Of a stretch of DNA of 64,000 nucleotides, positions 20,254 through 29,500 are shown piece after piece. The translations under genes were made by a program, and so were the position numbers. A model generated the notes under the pieces. The model ran no database searches. It saw nothing but the letters and a program-made list of their open reading frames with translations, and was not told the DNA's origin. Origin of the DNA: Paracidovorax konjaci. Lineage in GTDB: Bacteria > Pseudomonadota > Gammaproteobacteria > Burkholderiales > Burkholderiaceae_C. The stretch is taken from the NCBI RefSeq assembly GCF_900112675.1, contig NZ_FOMQ01000001.1, positions 1 through 64,000 on the forward strand. The letters run 5' to 3'. The stretch's first letter is position 1, and each line of letters starts with the position of its first letter.

Positions 20254-23200
20254 CTACGGCCCTGACCCCGGCCCGGGCTCTGGCGCCGCGCGGGCCCACA
20301 GGCTGACTCCGGTCAGCAGCGCCCCCGCACACCACAAATAGAAGAACAGCGTGGTCAGGTGGGCCGCGATACCGCTCAGGCCCAGCCACAGCGCGGCGAT
20401 CGACAGCACCAGGGCCGCCACCGCGCCCAGGAAGAGCGGGCCCCCAGGCACACCATAGAGCCTGCTGGCCCAGCGGGGGCGGAAAGCTTCCAGGGCAGGG
20501 CGCGCAGCGTGCATGGCGAGCCACCATGCGGCGACGGCAACGATGGCCCCCATGGTGATCCAGAGGTTCTCGCGCCGCACGACCTGGGGCGAAGCCAAGC
20601 CTATGGCGTACAGCCCGGCGCTGCATGCTCCCACGAGGAGGGCCGGACTGGCCACTGCCGTGCGCAGGAATGGCACACCCCTGGCCAGGGTGGAGTGTCC
20701 CGGCAGCAGGGCGGCCGCAGCCAGCAGGGCTGCATAGGTCAGCGGCTGCTTCGGGAAGCCGGAAGTACCCGCCAGCCAGGCCAGCCAGGCCAGCCACAGC
20801 ACCGCCACGGTGGCGCGGAGCGGGGCCAGGGCTGCCGGAGCGCCGACGCGCGGAAACCAGAGCCCGATGCACACCGTCAGGACCAGCAACCCGCCGGCCG
20901 CGATGAACCAGGGCGCGTCCGGACCCCCGCGGCCACCGCGCCAGATCCAGAAGCAGGCCAGCGCGACCCCCGCCACCTTGAGCACAGGTTCTCCATACAG
21001 GGACACCGCCGTTCGAAGGCGAGCCCACGCACTGCGGAGCGCGCGGCTTTCGTGGCCCGGCACTGTCCAGCGCCCTGCCGCGGCCTGCAGTGCCGGCATG
21101 CGGAGAGTCGCCAGCAACACCGCGACGGCAAAGAACACCAGCCAGGCACTTTGCAGGCGCAACCCCGCCTCGGGGGACGGCGCTGCCTGCAGGGACTGGC
21201 GGCGCCCGGCCTCCTGCCGTTCGGCGAGCCGGGGCCACAGCGCGGGCTCTGCCACCCAGGTGATGCGCCGCAGTTCGAACAGGTCCTCGTCGTCCCAGTG
21301 CACGGCCGGTGCCGGCTGCCCCTCGGCACCGATCCATGGCCCGTAGTCCAGCCACATCGGGGCAGGCAATGCCGGGAAGTCCTTCAGTGCGCTCCGGTCC
21401 GGTTGCAGCGCCGCGTGGCCCGTGCCCAGACGCAGGACCAGCCCGTCCGCAAGGGCCTGGCGCACCGAAGGCACCGTGCCGACCCCCAGAACGACGCCCA
21501 GTTCAGCCCCGGGCGCGGGTGGCGTGGAGAGGTGGGCCGTCCACGCCATGGTCAGGACCGTTTCGTCGGCTGCGAAACCGCCCTTCCTCAGTACCTCGGA
21601 GAGTCCGGTCTGCCACTCCGTGTCCACCGGGCACAGGCGCTGCCGGGCGTGTGAACCCTGATCGCCTGTCACTTCCAGCGTGAGCCAGCACGCTTCGGAA
21701 GGCACCGCGCCGGTTCCCTGCGTGATGCGGGCCTGGAGCAGGTCGCCGGCGCGCAATGGCGCAGGGGAGCTGTTCCAGCGATAGGTGCCATCCGCCAGCA
21801 ATCCCGTCTGGCGCGCCAGCGATTGGGGCAGCAGCTTCCAGCCGGGGCGCGGCTGCTCCACGATCAGGGACTGCGGAACGGCGTCGGAACGGAAGATGCC
21901 GATGCCGGCCAGGGTCCATTCCTCTGTCGTCCCCGTGGGTTGGAAGCGCACGCGGACGGCGTTGACCCGGCTTCCCATCGGCAGGCCGGGGGGCAGAAGC
22001 TGCGCCCGGTTCGGGCCCACCTCGAACCGCTCTACGGCCCCGGAGTCCAGTTGCAGCTCTGCATGGAGTGTGTCGAACTGCCGCGCACCTGCGGGCATAT
22101 CCACATAGATGCGAAGCTGCGGCTGCACGGCGACGTCCGTCTTCCATTCCAACTGCGCAGTGCGGATGCCCGAGGCCTGCATGCCCTCCTTGCCCACGGT
22201 GGCGACTGGCTTGTCACCCGTCCATTGCCAGCGGGCCTCCCAGCCGGGCAACTCGGCGTGGAACCCGGGGATTTCGCTGGGCTTCAGCGCCGGCTGGGCC
22301 TGGGCGATCGGCAGCCAGGCCATCCATTGGAGCCATTCCACCGAGCCCTCGCGGGGCGGCAGGAACGGCCCTCCCAGCTTCTCGAGGGTCTTGCCGACCT
22401 TCGACTGGAAGACCGGTTGGGATTGCGCACGCTGCGCCTGGATCAGATGGGCCCGAATGGGGCCGAGATCGCATCCTGCGGTGCTTTGCACCACCAGGCC
22501 CACCACCTCCTGGGGCGCCTCCGGTGGCCCGCCCTGCAGGTCGCGCAAGGCAAATTGGTATCGGCGGCGAAGCTTGCCGGACGCCTCATCCTTCAGGGTC
22601 TGGATTTTTGCGGCCTGGCCGCTGTCGGCACCGGCCGCGCCCATTTCCGGATCGGCCAGCACGCGCATGCTCTGCAGGGGCTTGCGCGCGGCCACCTCGG
22701 CCTCGGTGCCCTGGTAGGCGATGAGTATTTCGGCGAGGTGCGGGTCGGTGCCCCAGCGCGCCGTGTCCGACAGTACGGACCCCAGATAGAGGGAGACCCG
22801 CGTGCGTGTTCCGTCGTCCTCCGTGCGGCTCGTGAACTCGCTGCCCGAGAGCAGTTGGGTGGCGCGTGCTCCGGTCCCTTTGCCGATGGACAGATTCACG
22901 CCACTGAGAACCGTCTTGCTCGGGAATTCCAGCTGGATCGTATGGCTGCGGCGCAGCGGCACATCCATGCGGCGCTGAAGCACCGTGAAATCGCCGTCCT
23001 GCGCGTACCGCCACCGCAGATCGGGTGCCAAGCCCAACTGGCGCCGGACGATGTACCCCAGATCCTTCTTGGCCCACTCCATCTCGTGGGGGTGCTCTGC
23101 CATCGCCTCCGCGGCATTGGTGCCATGGTCTTTCTGCAGATTCACCACCTGCCGGGACGCCCCCGGCTGCGGCGACTGCAGCACCATGTCCAGCTCTGCC

Positions 23201-23604
23201 GGGCAGCCGGGCCGGTAATCGTGTTCGACGACCAGCGTGCCGTACCTGCGCAGGCGGGTGGCGGACGGCGGAGACAGTTCCACGGTGGAGGTGCCCTGGC
23301 TGGTCCGTGGCGCCCCACCGGACTGGAGCGCGACGCCGAGGTCGCTGGCTTCGTCGCTGGCGAAGCGGGGCACGAGCTCTGCTTTTACGCGGTAACTGCC
23401 GGCCAGCATCGCCTCGCCGCCGCCGAGCGGCTGGATCCTCTGCCCCCAGTAGCTGGCAACGGTCGCCTGGCCGAAGGTGACTTCCTGGACAGAGCCCGGG
23501 GAGCTTGCGGCATGCGCGCCTGCTCCGGCCACGGCAAGCAGGGCAAGGCCCCGCCGCAGCGCACCCGACGTGACCTGCCAAAGGGATGAGAAATCGCGCG
23601 TCAT
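20254..23604 (-). CDS. Very large membrane-anchored protein, polysaccharide locus (paralogue 1)
   Basis: I do not recognise a named family. The 1116-aa protein has an N-terminal signal segment (about 1-33, ending AGAHAAS), a periplasmic region of roughly 750 residues rich in beta-type sequence, and about eight to nine hydrophobic segments over the last 300 residues. It is clearly homologous end to end to the 1121-aa product at 43274-46639. Shared blocks include RWRYAQDGDFTVLQRRMDVP versus QWRYAQDGDATVFQRRLQVP, GGPFL...EWL, and a matching last membrane segment (LGLSGIAAHLTTLFFY / LGMSQLAAHVVTLCFY). It lies 25 bp after the carbamoyltransferase gene. A role in export or envelope modification of the glycan is an inference from location. 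Confidence 0.75.
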   Translation of the reverse strand: MTRDFSSLWQVTSGALRRGLALLAVAGAGAHAASSPGSVQEVTFGQATVASYWGQRIQPLGGGEAMLAGSYRVKAELVPRFASDEASDLGVALQSGGAPRTSQGTSTVELSPPSATRLRRYGTLVVEHDYRPGCPAELDMVLQSPQPGASRQVVNLQKDHGTNAAEAMAEHPHEMEWAKKDLGYIVRRQLGLAPDLRWRYAQDGDFTVLQRRMDVPLRRSHTIQLEFPSKTVLSGVNLSIGKGTGARATQLLSGSEFTSRTEDDGTRTRVSLYLGSVLSDTARWGTDPHLAEILIAYQGTEAEVAARKPLQSMRVLADPEMGAAGADSGQAAKIQTLKDEASGKLRRRYQFALRDLQGGPPEAPQEVVGLVVQSTAGCDLGPIRAHLIQAQRAQSQPVFQSKVGKTLEKLGGPFLPPREGSVEWLQWMAWLPIAQAQPALKPSEIPGFHAELPGWEARWQWTGDKPVATVGKEGMQASGIRTAQLEWKTDVAVQPQLRIYVDMPAGARQFDTLHAELQLDSGAVERFEVGPNRAQLLPPGLPMGSRVNAVRVRFQPTGTTEEWTLAGIGIFRSDAVPQSLIVEQPRPGWKLLPQSLARQTGLLADGTYRWNSSPAPLRAGDLLQARITQGTGAVPSEACWLTLEVTGDQGSHARQRLCPVDTEWQTGLSEVLRKGGFAADETVLTMAWTAHLSTPPAPGAELGVVLGVGTVPSVRQALADGLVLRLGTGHAALQPDRSALKDFPALPAPMWLDYGPWIGAEGQPAPAVHWDDEDLFELRRITWVAEPALWPRLAERQEAGRRQSLQAAPSPEAGLRLQSAWLVFFAVAVLLATLRMPALQAAAGRWTVPGHESRALRSAWARLRTAVSLYGEPVLKVAGVALACFWIWRGGRGGPDAPWFIAAGGLLVLTVCIGLWFPRVGAPAALAPLRATVAVLWLAWLAWLAGTSGFPKQPLTYAALLAAAALLPGHSTLARGVPFLRTAVASPALLVGACSAGLYAIGLASPQVVRRENLWITMGAIVAVAAWWLAMHAARPALEAFRPRWASRLYGVPGGPLFLGAVAALVLSIAALWLGLSGIAAHLTTLFFYLWCAGALLTGVSLWARAAPEPGPGSGP

Positions 23605-23629
23605 GCTGGCGTGAAAGTGCGATCGCCCA

Positions 23630-25408
23630 TCAGGAAACGACGAAGTTCTCTATGGCGAGCGCATCCACGCAGCCCTGCTGGTAGGCCCGGATCGCGTCTT
23701 CCGGCGTGTTGACGATGGGCTCCTCGTGCATGTTGAAACTGGTATTGACCAAGATCGGCACACCGGTGAGCTTTTCGTACTGGATCAGCACTTCGTGATA
23801 CAGCGGATGTTTTTCCTTCTTGATCAGCTGAGGGCGCGCCGTTCCATCGACATGGACGACGGCAGGCGCAAGCTGCCGGTATTTTTCATGCACCTCATAA
23901 GTGATGGTCATGAATTCCGCTGCGAATTCCGAGCCTGCAACCTTGCCGGCAAGCACATCTCCTGCGCGTTCATGGGGCATCACGGGGGCGAAGGGCATGA
24001 ACTCGGAGCGTTTCATGCGCTTGTTGAGCGTGTCGTTGATCTCATATTGCTTTGCCGACGCCAGAACGCTCCGGGCCCCGAGCGAGCGGGGTCCGAATTC
24101 CATGGCGCCACTGAAAAACCCCACCACACGGTTCTGTGCAATCAGGCTGGCAATGCGCTGGGCCCGAAGGGCCGGGTCGTCGATGCGCTCCACATTGGGT
24201 ACTGCCGCTTTTTCGAGGGCTTTGGCCACGCGCTCGCTGCCGTAGGAAGGGCCGAGGTACATCGTGTCCAGCACCCGTCCCGAAAATGCAGGGGCCTGGC
24301 GCTTCAGGTCCAGATAAGCCGCCCCCACGCACAGTCCTTCGTCACCCATGTAAGGAGCGACAAAAATATTCTGAACGCCCTCCAGATTGAAGAGGTGCTG
24401 GTTCATCTTCACATTGGCGACCACGCCGCCCGCAAGTACCAGATTGGAGCAGCCGGTCTTTTTCAGGTAATGCCGAATGAGCTGCTTGATACTGTCCTCG
24501 AGCACCGCCTGCGCAGCCGCCGCCATGTCCTCGCGGGTGTATTGCCCATCCTGGAAATGTTGCCGGAAAGCAGAACCGGGTCGGTAATTGTTCAATTCAT
24601 CCTTGAATTGCTGCATGGTCTGCCGACCACTGATGAATTTGAAATAATTGCGGGCCAGGAATATTTGCTCCGAGGGAAAGTCCCGGGCAAACATGGCATC
24701 CACGAGATCCGACTTGATCTTGATCTCGTCTCCCTCCGTGCTGATCTGGAAGAGATTGCTGAGCTTGGAATACAGCTTCGCCTTATCTCCATAGGCCGCA
24801 AGGCCTGTCAGCTTCCCTTCATGCCTGAAGATGCGAAAACCCAGGCCGCTGGTAATGGCTCCATAGAAAAACCCCAGCGATGCGTTTTCCTTGAATTCTT
24901 TAAGGCGTTTCAGTGAACCGCCCTTGCCGTGCGATACGGTCAGAGAAAGTCCGTCGCCCCCCCCATCGACAGTGACCACCAGGGCATCGTCGAATCCGCA
25001 GGCATAGTAGGCGCTCGCCGCATGGCACTCATGGTGGTCATACCATGCCGGCGTGCCGGAAATGCCCATATTGCGCAGTATGGCCTGCCATTCCGAGCGG
25101 CCGTCCTTCTTTGAAAGAAAGCGCGGTAGCAGCAACGGATTTCTCAGGCTCTTTTCCTGCTGATCCGATGGCAGAAAATCAATTTTTCTAAAACGGTGCC
25201 CGCCCGCAATGGCAACGCCGCGGACCCGGGCCATGTCGAAATTCTGCGCGACATGGGCTAGCGCATTCAACGGGATGGAGTTGTAGCATTTGATTCGGTT
25301 GAACCGCTCTTCAGATGCCGCAAAAAGAATCTTTCCTTCCGCATCGACGACGCAAACGGATGACGTATGTTGAGGCGAGATGCCGATGAACAAAGAATCG
25401 CTATTCAT
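23630..25408 (-). CDS. Carbamoyltransferase (NodU/CmcH family)
   Basis: Predicted to transfer a carbamoyl group from carbamoyl phosphate, via carbamoyl-AMP, to a sugar hydroxyl. The 592-aa protein has the N-terminal ASKHA-like domain (GISPQHTSSVCVV; histidine-rich DHHECHAASAYY near residue 120; VTVDGGGDG) and the C-terminal carbamoyltransferase domain (MEFGPRSLGARSVLA; NTSFNMHEEPIV; ALAIENFVVS). Length and motifs are complete. It overlaps the upstream 593-aa membrane protein gene by 8 bases, so the two are translationally coupled. The likely target is a sugar of the surface glycan made by this locus. Confidence 0.88.
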   Translation of the reverse strand: MNSDSLFIGISPQHTSSVCVVDAEGKILFAASEERFNRIKCYNSIPLNALAHVAQNFDMARVRGVAIAGGHRFRKIDFLPSDQQEKSLRNPLLLPRFLSKKDGRSEWQAILRNMGISGTPAWYDHHECHAASAYYACGFDDALVVTVDGGGDGLSLTVSHGKGGSLKRLKEFKENASLGFFYGAITSGLGFRIFRHEGKLTGLAAYGDKAKLYSKLSNLFQISTEGDEIKIKSDLVDAMFARDFPSEQIFLARNYFKFISGRQTMQQFKDELNNYRPGSAFRQHFQDGQYTREDMAAAAQAVLEDSIKQLIRHYLKKTGCSNLVLAGGVVANVKMNQHLFNLEGVQNIFVAPYMGDEGLCVGAAYLDLKRQAPAFSGRVLDTMYLGPSYGSERVAKALEKAAVPNVERIDDPALRAQRIASLIAQNRVVGFFSGAMEFGPRSLGARSVLASAKQYEINDTLNKRMKRSEFMPFAPVMPHERAGDVLAGKVAGSEFAAEFMTITYEVHEKYRQLAPAVVHVDGTARPQLIKKEKHPLYHEVLIQYEKLTGVPILVNTSFNMHEEPIVNTPEDAIRAYQQGCVDALAIENFVVS

Positions 25409-27182
25409 TTTTTCCCAAACGCTGTGTTGTATGGATGCTGCCGATGGGCGCAGGTATTTCTTTCAGGACGTCGACGCCGTTGATCTCGTAAATGCTGATA
25501 TCCAGCGATCTGCAGGTCAGAGAGACACCGCAGTCTTTTTCTTCGAGGAAATGGCGGCCCAGCGATGTCAGCCGGGGGTCGGAAGAAAGCGTCTGATGGA
25601 GTTGTCGTACGTTATCCATCAGCCGGTTGTAGATGACGATGCGATTGATCCCGTGGCTCGCCAGCACATCGATGGTCCGTGGATCGGCGATGTCGCCAAA
25701 CAAAGGGCGGGCTTCAGGATCCCACTGGAAGAGGCGCAGGTCTTTTGCGCCTGCGAGCGGTTTCTGGTGCACGACTTGTCCAATGACTTCAAACAACGGG
25801 GCGGTTCCCCATCGCTGGTTGTAATAAGTCATTGGATAGCTGGCTATGGCCGTGACCCGGGTGTCTTCGGCAAGGCTTTCGTAGACTTTTGCCACCTGCG
25901 AGAAGTCTGTCTTCTGGCGAATCGTCGGCGAACCGGGGTACGTCTCCGCCAGGTACCAGGTCAGAAAGACGGCCAGGCCCATCAATACCCATGAGGGCCG
26001 CTGTTTGTAGCTGGCAACGTAGATGGCCACGAGAAGGCCCGCAAAAAATGAAGCCATCTGTATGACCCGCGATACGCCGCGGAACATATCGAAAAAGACA
26101 AAATAAAGAAAATTGAAGCCCGTCAGTGCCGGTACATAAGAAGAAAGAACGACCGCGCCCGCAAAGCACAGCAACGCAGGCTTGAATGCTGGATGGCTCC
26201 AGGATGCTTTGCGGCAACATGCGGCCGTCAGCAGCAGCAGGAGGGAATAGCCGAGAAAGGCGCCCACATCCATGGGTGCGGAGAAAGGGTAGATCTTTGG
26301 TATCACGCCCGGCATGAAAGGTGCGCCCTGCTCGAATATGGCAGACAGCACTTCACCGGGCGGTCGAACCAATCCTGCCATGACAGGATTGGTAATGAGA
26401 TACCACTGTTGCTGAATGAACTGGATGTTCAGGAGAAAAAGAAACAAGCCACTCAAGAGCGAATACTTGATGAAATCGGCGGCCTTGGATTTCCAGCTTT
26501 TTTGGGCAAAAGCCAGGAATACCGGGGTGAATAGCCAGCCGTAGAATGCCCAATATGGATTGATGCGAAATTGGATTCCCGTCAAGATGCAGGAGAGCAC
26601 AAGCTGATGCCAGCGGCCTGATTCGCAATAACGAATGAAGCAGAGATAAACCAAGGGAAGCAACCAGAAATGGTTGTTTGCCATGGATCCCCGGGACAGC
26701 ATGATGAAGTAGCCAGAAAATCCAAAAACGATAGCGCCGGCCAAAGACGCGAGTTGCCGCCGCGTGAGGTGCCAGCAGAGCATGTACATCGTGGCCGCAG
26801 ACAACGGATAGGCAATCAGGGCCGACGCGTTGATGACAAACACGGCAGTTTGCCACCCGCCCCCGGACCATCGGATTGCGGCAGAGCGCAGATCGTCGAT
26901 GAGATTATCGAACGGGAAGGGGCTCAGATCGAACCCGTAGGGATAGCTCAGCAATGAAGTCAACTCCATGCTGGAGAAGATCTTGCCTGAATAGGCCTTG
27001 ATCCAGATGAACCAGAGCGTGCCATCGGTATCGACGTCGGGCATCGAGTAAACGGCGAACGGGTTCACGGACCACCAGCGGTGGCTGAACAGCACCGCAG
27101 TCAGGCATATGAAAAGGGAAAATGCCGATCCATATCGCAGTGCGATGGAATAGTGCGAATTACGGATGTTATATGGCGCCAT
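25401..27182 (-). CDS. Polytopic membrane protein, GT-C-like (paralogue 1)
   Basis: A 593-aa inner-membrane protein with about ten or more hydrophobic segments and a C-terminal soluble part of about 150 residues. The first external loop has an acidic cluster (YSMPDVDTDGTLWF), the placement expected for the catalytic Asp of GT-C lipid-sugar-dependent glycosyltransferases. That assignment is tentative. It closely resembles the 593-aa protein at 30463-32244 on the opposite strand; long blocks such as LSRGSM.NNHFWLLPLVYL and QFRINPYWAFYGWLFTP are nearly the same. The start ATG (27180-27182) has no visible Shine-Dalgarno sequence and lies inside a 16-bp palindrome. Confidence 0.75.
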   Translation of the reverse strand: MAPYNIRNSHYSIALRYGSAFSLFICLTAVLFSHRWWSVNPFAVYSMPDVDTDGTLWFIWIKAYSGKIFSSMELTSLLSYPYGFDLSPFPFDNLIDDLRSAAIRWSGGGWQTAVFVINASALIAYPLSAATMYMLCWHLTRRQLASLAGAIVFGFSGYFIMLSRGSMANNHFWLLPLVYLCFIRYCESGRWHQLVLSCILTGIQFRINPYWAFYGWLFTPVFLAFAQKSWKSKAADFIKYSLLSGLFLFLLNIQFIQQQWYLITNPVMAGLVRPPGEVLSAIFEQGAPFMPGVIPKIYPFSAPMDVGAFLGYSLLLLLTAACCRKASWSHPAFKPALLCFAGAVVLSSYVPALTGFNFLYFVFFDMFRGVSRVIQMASFFAGLLVAIYVASYKQRPSWVLMGLAVFLTWYLAETYPGSPTIRQKTDFSQVAKVYESLAEDTRVTAIASYPMTYYNQRWGTAPLFEVIGQVVHQKPLAGAKDLRLFQWDPEARPLFGDIADPRTIDVLASHGINRIVIYNRLMDNVRQLHQTLSSDPRLTSLGRHFLEEKDCGVSLTCRSLDISIYEINGVDVLKEIPAPIGSIHTTQRLGKNE

Positions 27183-27185
27183 ATA
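27170..27185. promoter_or_regulatory. Perfect 16-bp palindrome over a start codon
   Basis: TATATGGCGCCATATA is self-complementary and contains the ATG of the minus-strand 593-aa protein gene. It may be an operator or an RNA hairpin that masks the start. It could also be chance in a short AT-rich patch. Confidence 0.35.
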
Positions 27186-27624
27186 TCTAGATTTTCACGC
27201 GCCGCCGTTGGCAAACCGAAGAAAGGCCGTGAATAATGGGATTGTGAGAATGAATCCCATAAACGCTTGTGGGACTGCCCTCCTGGAATTTCCCAGATCA
27301 TGGCCCTCCACTGCCGTGCTGGAGGAATGTAACACCATGTGTGCGAGAATCCGATGCTGTTACCCAACGCCTTAATGCATGCGGGGGTTGCCTTTCGATG
27401 TGTTCGCGTGCTAATGCCAGTGATGGCAATCGGAAAATCAACGCTTGGTGTTGGTGCTTGCGCTGGTCGAATGGTGGAGCCGGCGACTACAATCGCCGCT
27501 CTCCGGGAGATCGGACAGGAGGGGGCCAAAGCCTCACGGGCTTTGCGTATTGTCCGAAAAATGCTGCTGCTGCCGTAGCGAACCTGCCGGCCAGCGATCA
27601 CTCATCAAAAATCACCGGAGTCCG
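27183..27624. other. Divergent intergenic region of the polysaccharide locus
   Basis: About 440 bases without a convincing gene separate the minus-strand arm from the long plus-strand operon, so both promoters should be here. On the plus strand TACAAT (27488-27493) is a fair -10 box, but I see no good -35 at the proper distance. It would give a leader of about 125 bases containing the nested hairpin at 27511-27557. A five-codon frame (ATG at 27561, stop at 27576-27578) follows the hairpin and is probably meaningless. Confidence 0.5.
27511..27557 (+). promoter_or_regulatory. Nested two-stem hairpin in the leader of the polysaccharide operon
   Basis: The outer stem TCGGACA/TGTCCGA (27511-27517 and 27551-27557) encloses the inner stem CAAAGCC/GGCTTTG (27527-27533 and 27539-27545) with loop TCACG. 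Both stems are perfect 7-bp pairs. The left internal loop is purine-rich (GGAGGGGGC). No T-run follows, so it does not look like a simple terminator. A regulatory leader RNA is possible; I cannot assign it to a known riboswitch class. Confidence 0.45.
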
Positions 27625-27993
27625 ATGGCTTCCCTGCAAGTAACCACCGCATTGATGGGCATCGGCTTGGCGGGCCTCATCCTCTACCTGATTCGGCGAG
27701 ACCATCTCTATCTGATGCATGGCCTGTTCTGGGTGGTGGTTGCATGTTCCGCCGCGCTGTTGGGTGCTTGGCCTGGTCTCATCGATCGGCTGGCGCAGGT
27801 GCTGGGAATCAGCTATCCGCCGGCCCTCCTGCTGTTGCTCTCTTCCATCGTCTTGTTGGTCAAGGCGTTGCACTCCGACATGGTGAACACCCGGATCGAA
27901 AGGGACGTGCGCCGTTTGAACCAGCGCCTTGCCATGCTGGAAGCAGACAACGAAGGAGTGCGCCACGACTCTGTCTCGGATGCTCCGCTATGA
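27625..27993 (+). CDS. DUF2304 small membrane protein
   Basis: A 122-aa protein with three hydrophobic helices (about residues 5-22, 30-50 and 58-78) and a charged, probably coiled-coil C-terminus (IERDVRRLNQRLAMLEADNE). This is the layout of the DUF2304 family, whose members usually sit beside GtrB/DPM-type glycosyltransferases, such as the one at 29501. The ATG at 27625 follows GGAG. It is the first gene of the long plus-strand operon, and its stop overlaps the start of manC (ATGA). Confidence 0.75.
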   Translation: MASLQVTTALMGIGLAGLILYLIRRDHLYLMHGLFWVVVACSAALLGAWPGLIDRLAQVLGISYPPALLLLLSSIVLLVKALHSDMVNTRIERDVRRLNQRLAMLEADNEGVRHDSVSDAPL

Positions 27994-29438
27994 ATGATCA
28001 ATTGCTTCCCGTCATCCTGTGTGGCGGTTCTGGGACGCGCCTCTGGCCTTTGTCCAGAGAAACCTACCCCAAACAATTTCTTCCGCTGGCAGGGCAGCAA
28101 ACGATGCTGCAGCAGACCGCGTTGCGCCTTCGAGGCTTGCCATCGTCCATACCCGTGGATCTTTCTACGGTCGTGGTCTGCAATAGAGAGCATCGTTTCC
28201 TGGCTGCAAGCCAACTGATCGCGGCGGGTGTCGATCGGGCCCGCATTCTTCTTGAGCCGTCGGGCAGGAATACCGCGCCTGCGCTCACCTTGGCGGCGCT
28301 GCAGGCACGGGCGGAAGGCAACGATCCGGTGATGCTGGTGATGCCGGCAGACCACGTCATGGCCGATCTTCCTGCCTTTCATGGAGCCGTGTCGTGCGCC
28401 TTTCCACACGCGTGCGCCGGAGCCATGATCACCTTCGGCATCGTCGCCAGTCGCGCCGAGACCGGGTATGGATACATCCAGCGCGGAGGGCCGCACGGGC
28501 CCGGTATCGACAGCATCATCAGCTTTGCGGAGAAGCCCGATGCGCAGCGGGCGCAGCGGTATATCGATGACGGCAACTATTTCTGGAACAGCGGTCTTTT
28601 CATGGTCCGAGCCAGCATCTGGCTGAAGGCCATCCGGAAGTGCCGACCCGATATTGCCTCCGCTTGCGCGGCTGCGATGGAACAAGCGCAGAAGGATCTG
28701 GACTTTGTACGGCCAGATGGCGCGGCCTTCGAAGCATGCCCCTCGGACTCCATCGACTACGCGGTCATGGAGCGCCTTCCCGCCATGCCCGAATTGGGTA
28801 TTCCTGCCTGCGTTGTTCCGCTGGACGTGGGATGGTCGGACCTTGGCGCATGGGATGCGGTCTGGGAGATCTCGCCGCATGACTGCAACGGCAATGCCGT
28901 GGTGGGCGATGCGGTGGCACACGACTGTGAGGGCTCGCTGCTTTTCTCGAGCAGCAGGCTGGTGGCCGGGGTGGGGCTGGAACATGTCGTCGTCATCGAG
29001 ACACCGGATGCAGTATTGGTGGCCGATAAACGGCAGACGCAGGATGTCAAGCAGATCGTTGCGATGCTCCGCCAGAACGGCCATGCACTGGCCCAGAACC
29101 ACCGCAAGATGCACCGTCCCTGGGGGTGGTACGACGCGATCGACAGTGGCGACAGATTCCAGGTGAAACGCATCGTGGTCAATCCTGGAGCCAGCCTGAG
29201 CTTGCAGAAGCATCACCACCGCGCCGAGCACTGGGTGGTTGTGAAGGGGACCGCAGAAGTGACCAAGGGTGATGAGGTCTTTCTTCTTGGCGAGAACGAA
29301 TCCACATTCATTCCGCTGGGGCATGTGCACCGCCTCTCGAATCCCGGCAAGGTGCCTCTGGAAATCATCGAGGTGCAGTCAGGCAGCTATCTGGGCGAGG
29401 ACGACATCGTCCGTCTGCAGGATACCTACGGGCGCTGA
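27990..29438 (+). CDS. manC: Mannose-1-phosphate guanylyltransferase / mannose-6-phosphate isomerase
   Basis: Bifunctional enzyme making mannose 6-phosphate from fructose 6-phosphate and GDP-mannose from mannose 1-phosphate. The 482-aa protein has the nucleotidyltransferase signature LCGGSGTRLWPLSRETYPKQ (about residues 10-29), EKPD in FAEKPDAQRA, and a C-terminal type II isomerase cupin (RPWGWYD, KHHHRAEHWVVV, IPLGHVHRLSNPG). The length fits the AlgA/ManC/XanB group. It supplies the GDP-mannose used by gmd at 38459. The phosphomannomutase needed between its two steps is not in this window. Confidence 0.95.
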   Translation: MNDQLLPVILCGGSGTRLWPLSRETYPKQFLPLAGQQTMLQQTALRLRGLPSSIPVDLSTVVVCNREHRFLAASQLIAAGVDRARILLEPSGRNTAPALTLAALQARAEGNDPVMLVMPADHVMADLPAFHGAVSCAFPHACAGAMITFGIVASRAETGYGYIQRGGPHGPGIDSIISFAEKPDAQRAQRYIDDGNYFWNSGLFMVRASIWLKAIRKCRPDIASACAAAMEQAQKDLDFVRPDGAAFEACPSDSIDYAVMERLPAMPELGIPACVVPLDVGWSDLGAWDAVWEISPHDCNGNAVVGDAVAHDCEGSLLFSSSRLVAGVGLEHVVVIETPDAVLVADKRQTQDVKQIVAMLRQNGHALAQNHRKMHRPWGWYDAIDSGDRFQVKRIVVNPGASLSLQKHHHRAEHWVVVKGTAEVTKGDEVFLLGENESTFIPLGHVHRLSNPGKVPLEIIEVQSGSYLGEDDIVRLQDTYGR

Positions 29439-29500
29439 GCGCCTGGCGGACAGGGGGCGGCCGCAAGGCCGGCGGTGAGTGAATCAATGGCGGATAGGCA

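Noticed and set aside
27561..27578. Five-codon leader peptide (ATG CTG CTG CTG CCG TAG)
   Set aside because: It has no ribosome site at proper distance and such short frames arise by chance; kept only as a remark on the intergenic region.
27569..27582. Sequence TGCCGTAGCGA resembling the ops/JUMPstart element of RfaH-controlled polysaccharide operons
   Set aside because: It differs from GGCGGTAGCGT at several positions and lacks the flanking JUMPstart sequence, and RfaH control is not established for this group.
27511..27600. Leader hairpin as a cyclic-di-GMP (GEMM) riboswitch
   Set aside because: Only the CAAAGCC segment is reminiscent; the second stem and the conserved GGTAGCGGGG-type receptor are absent.
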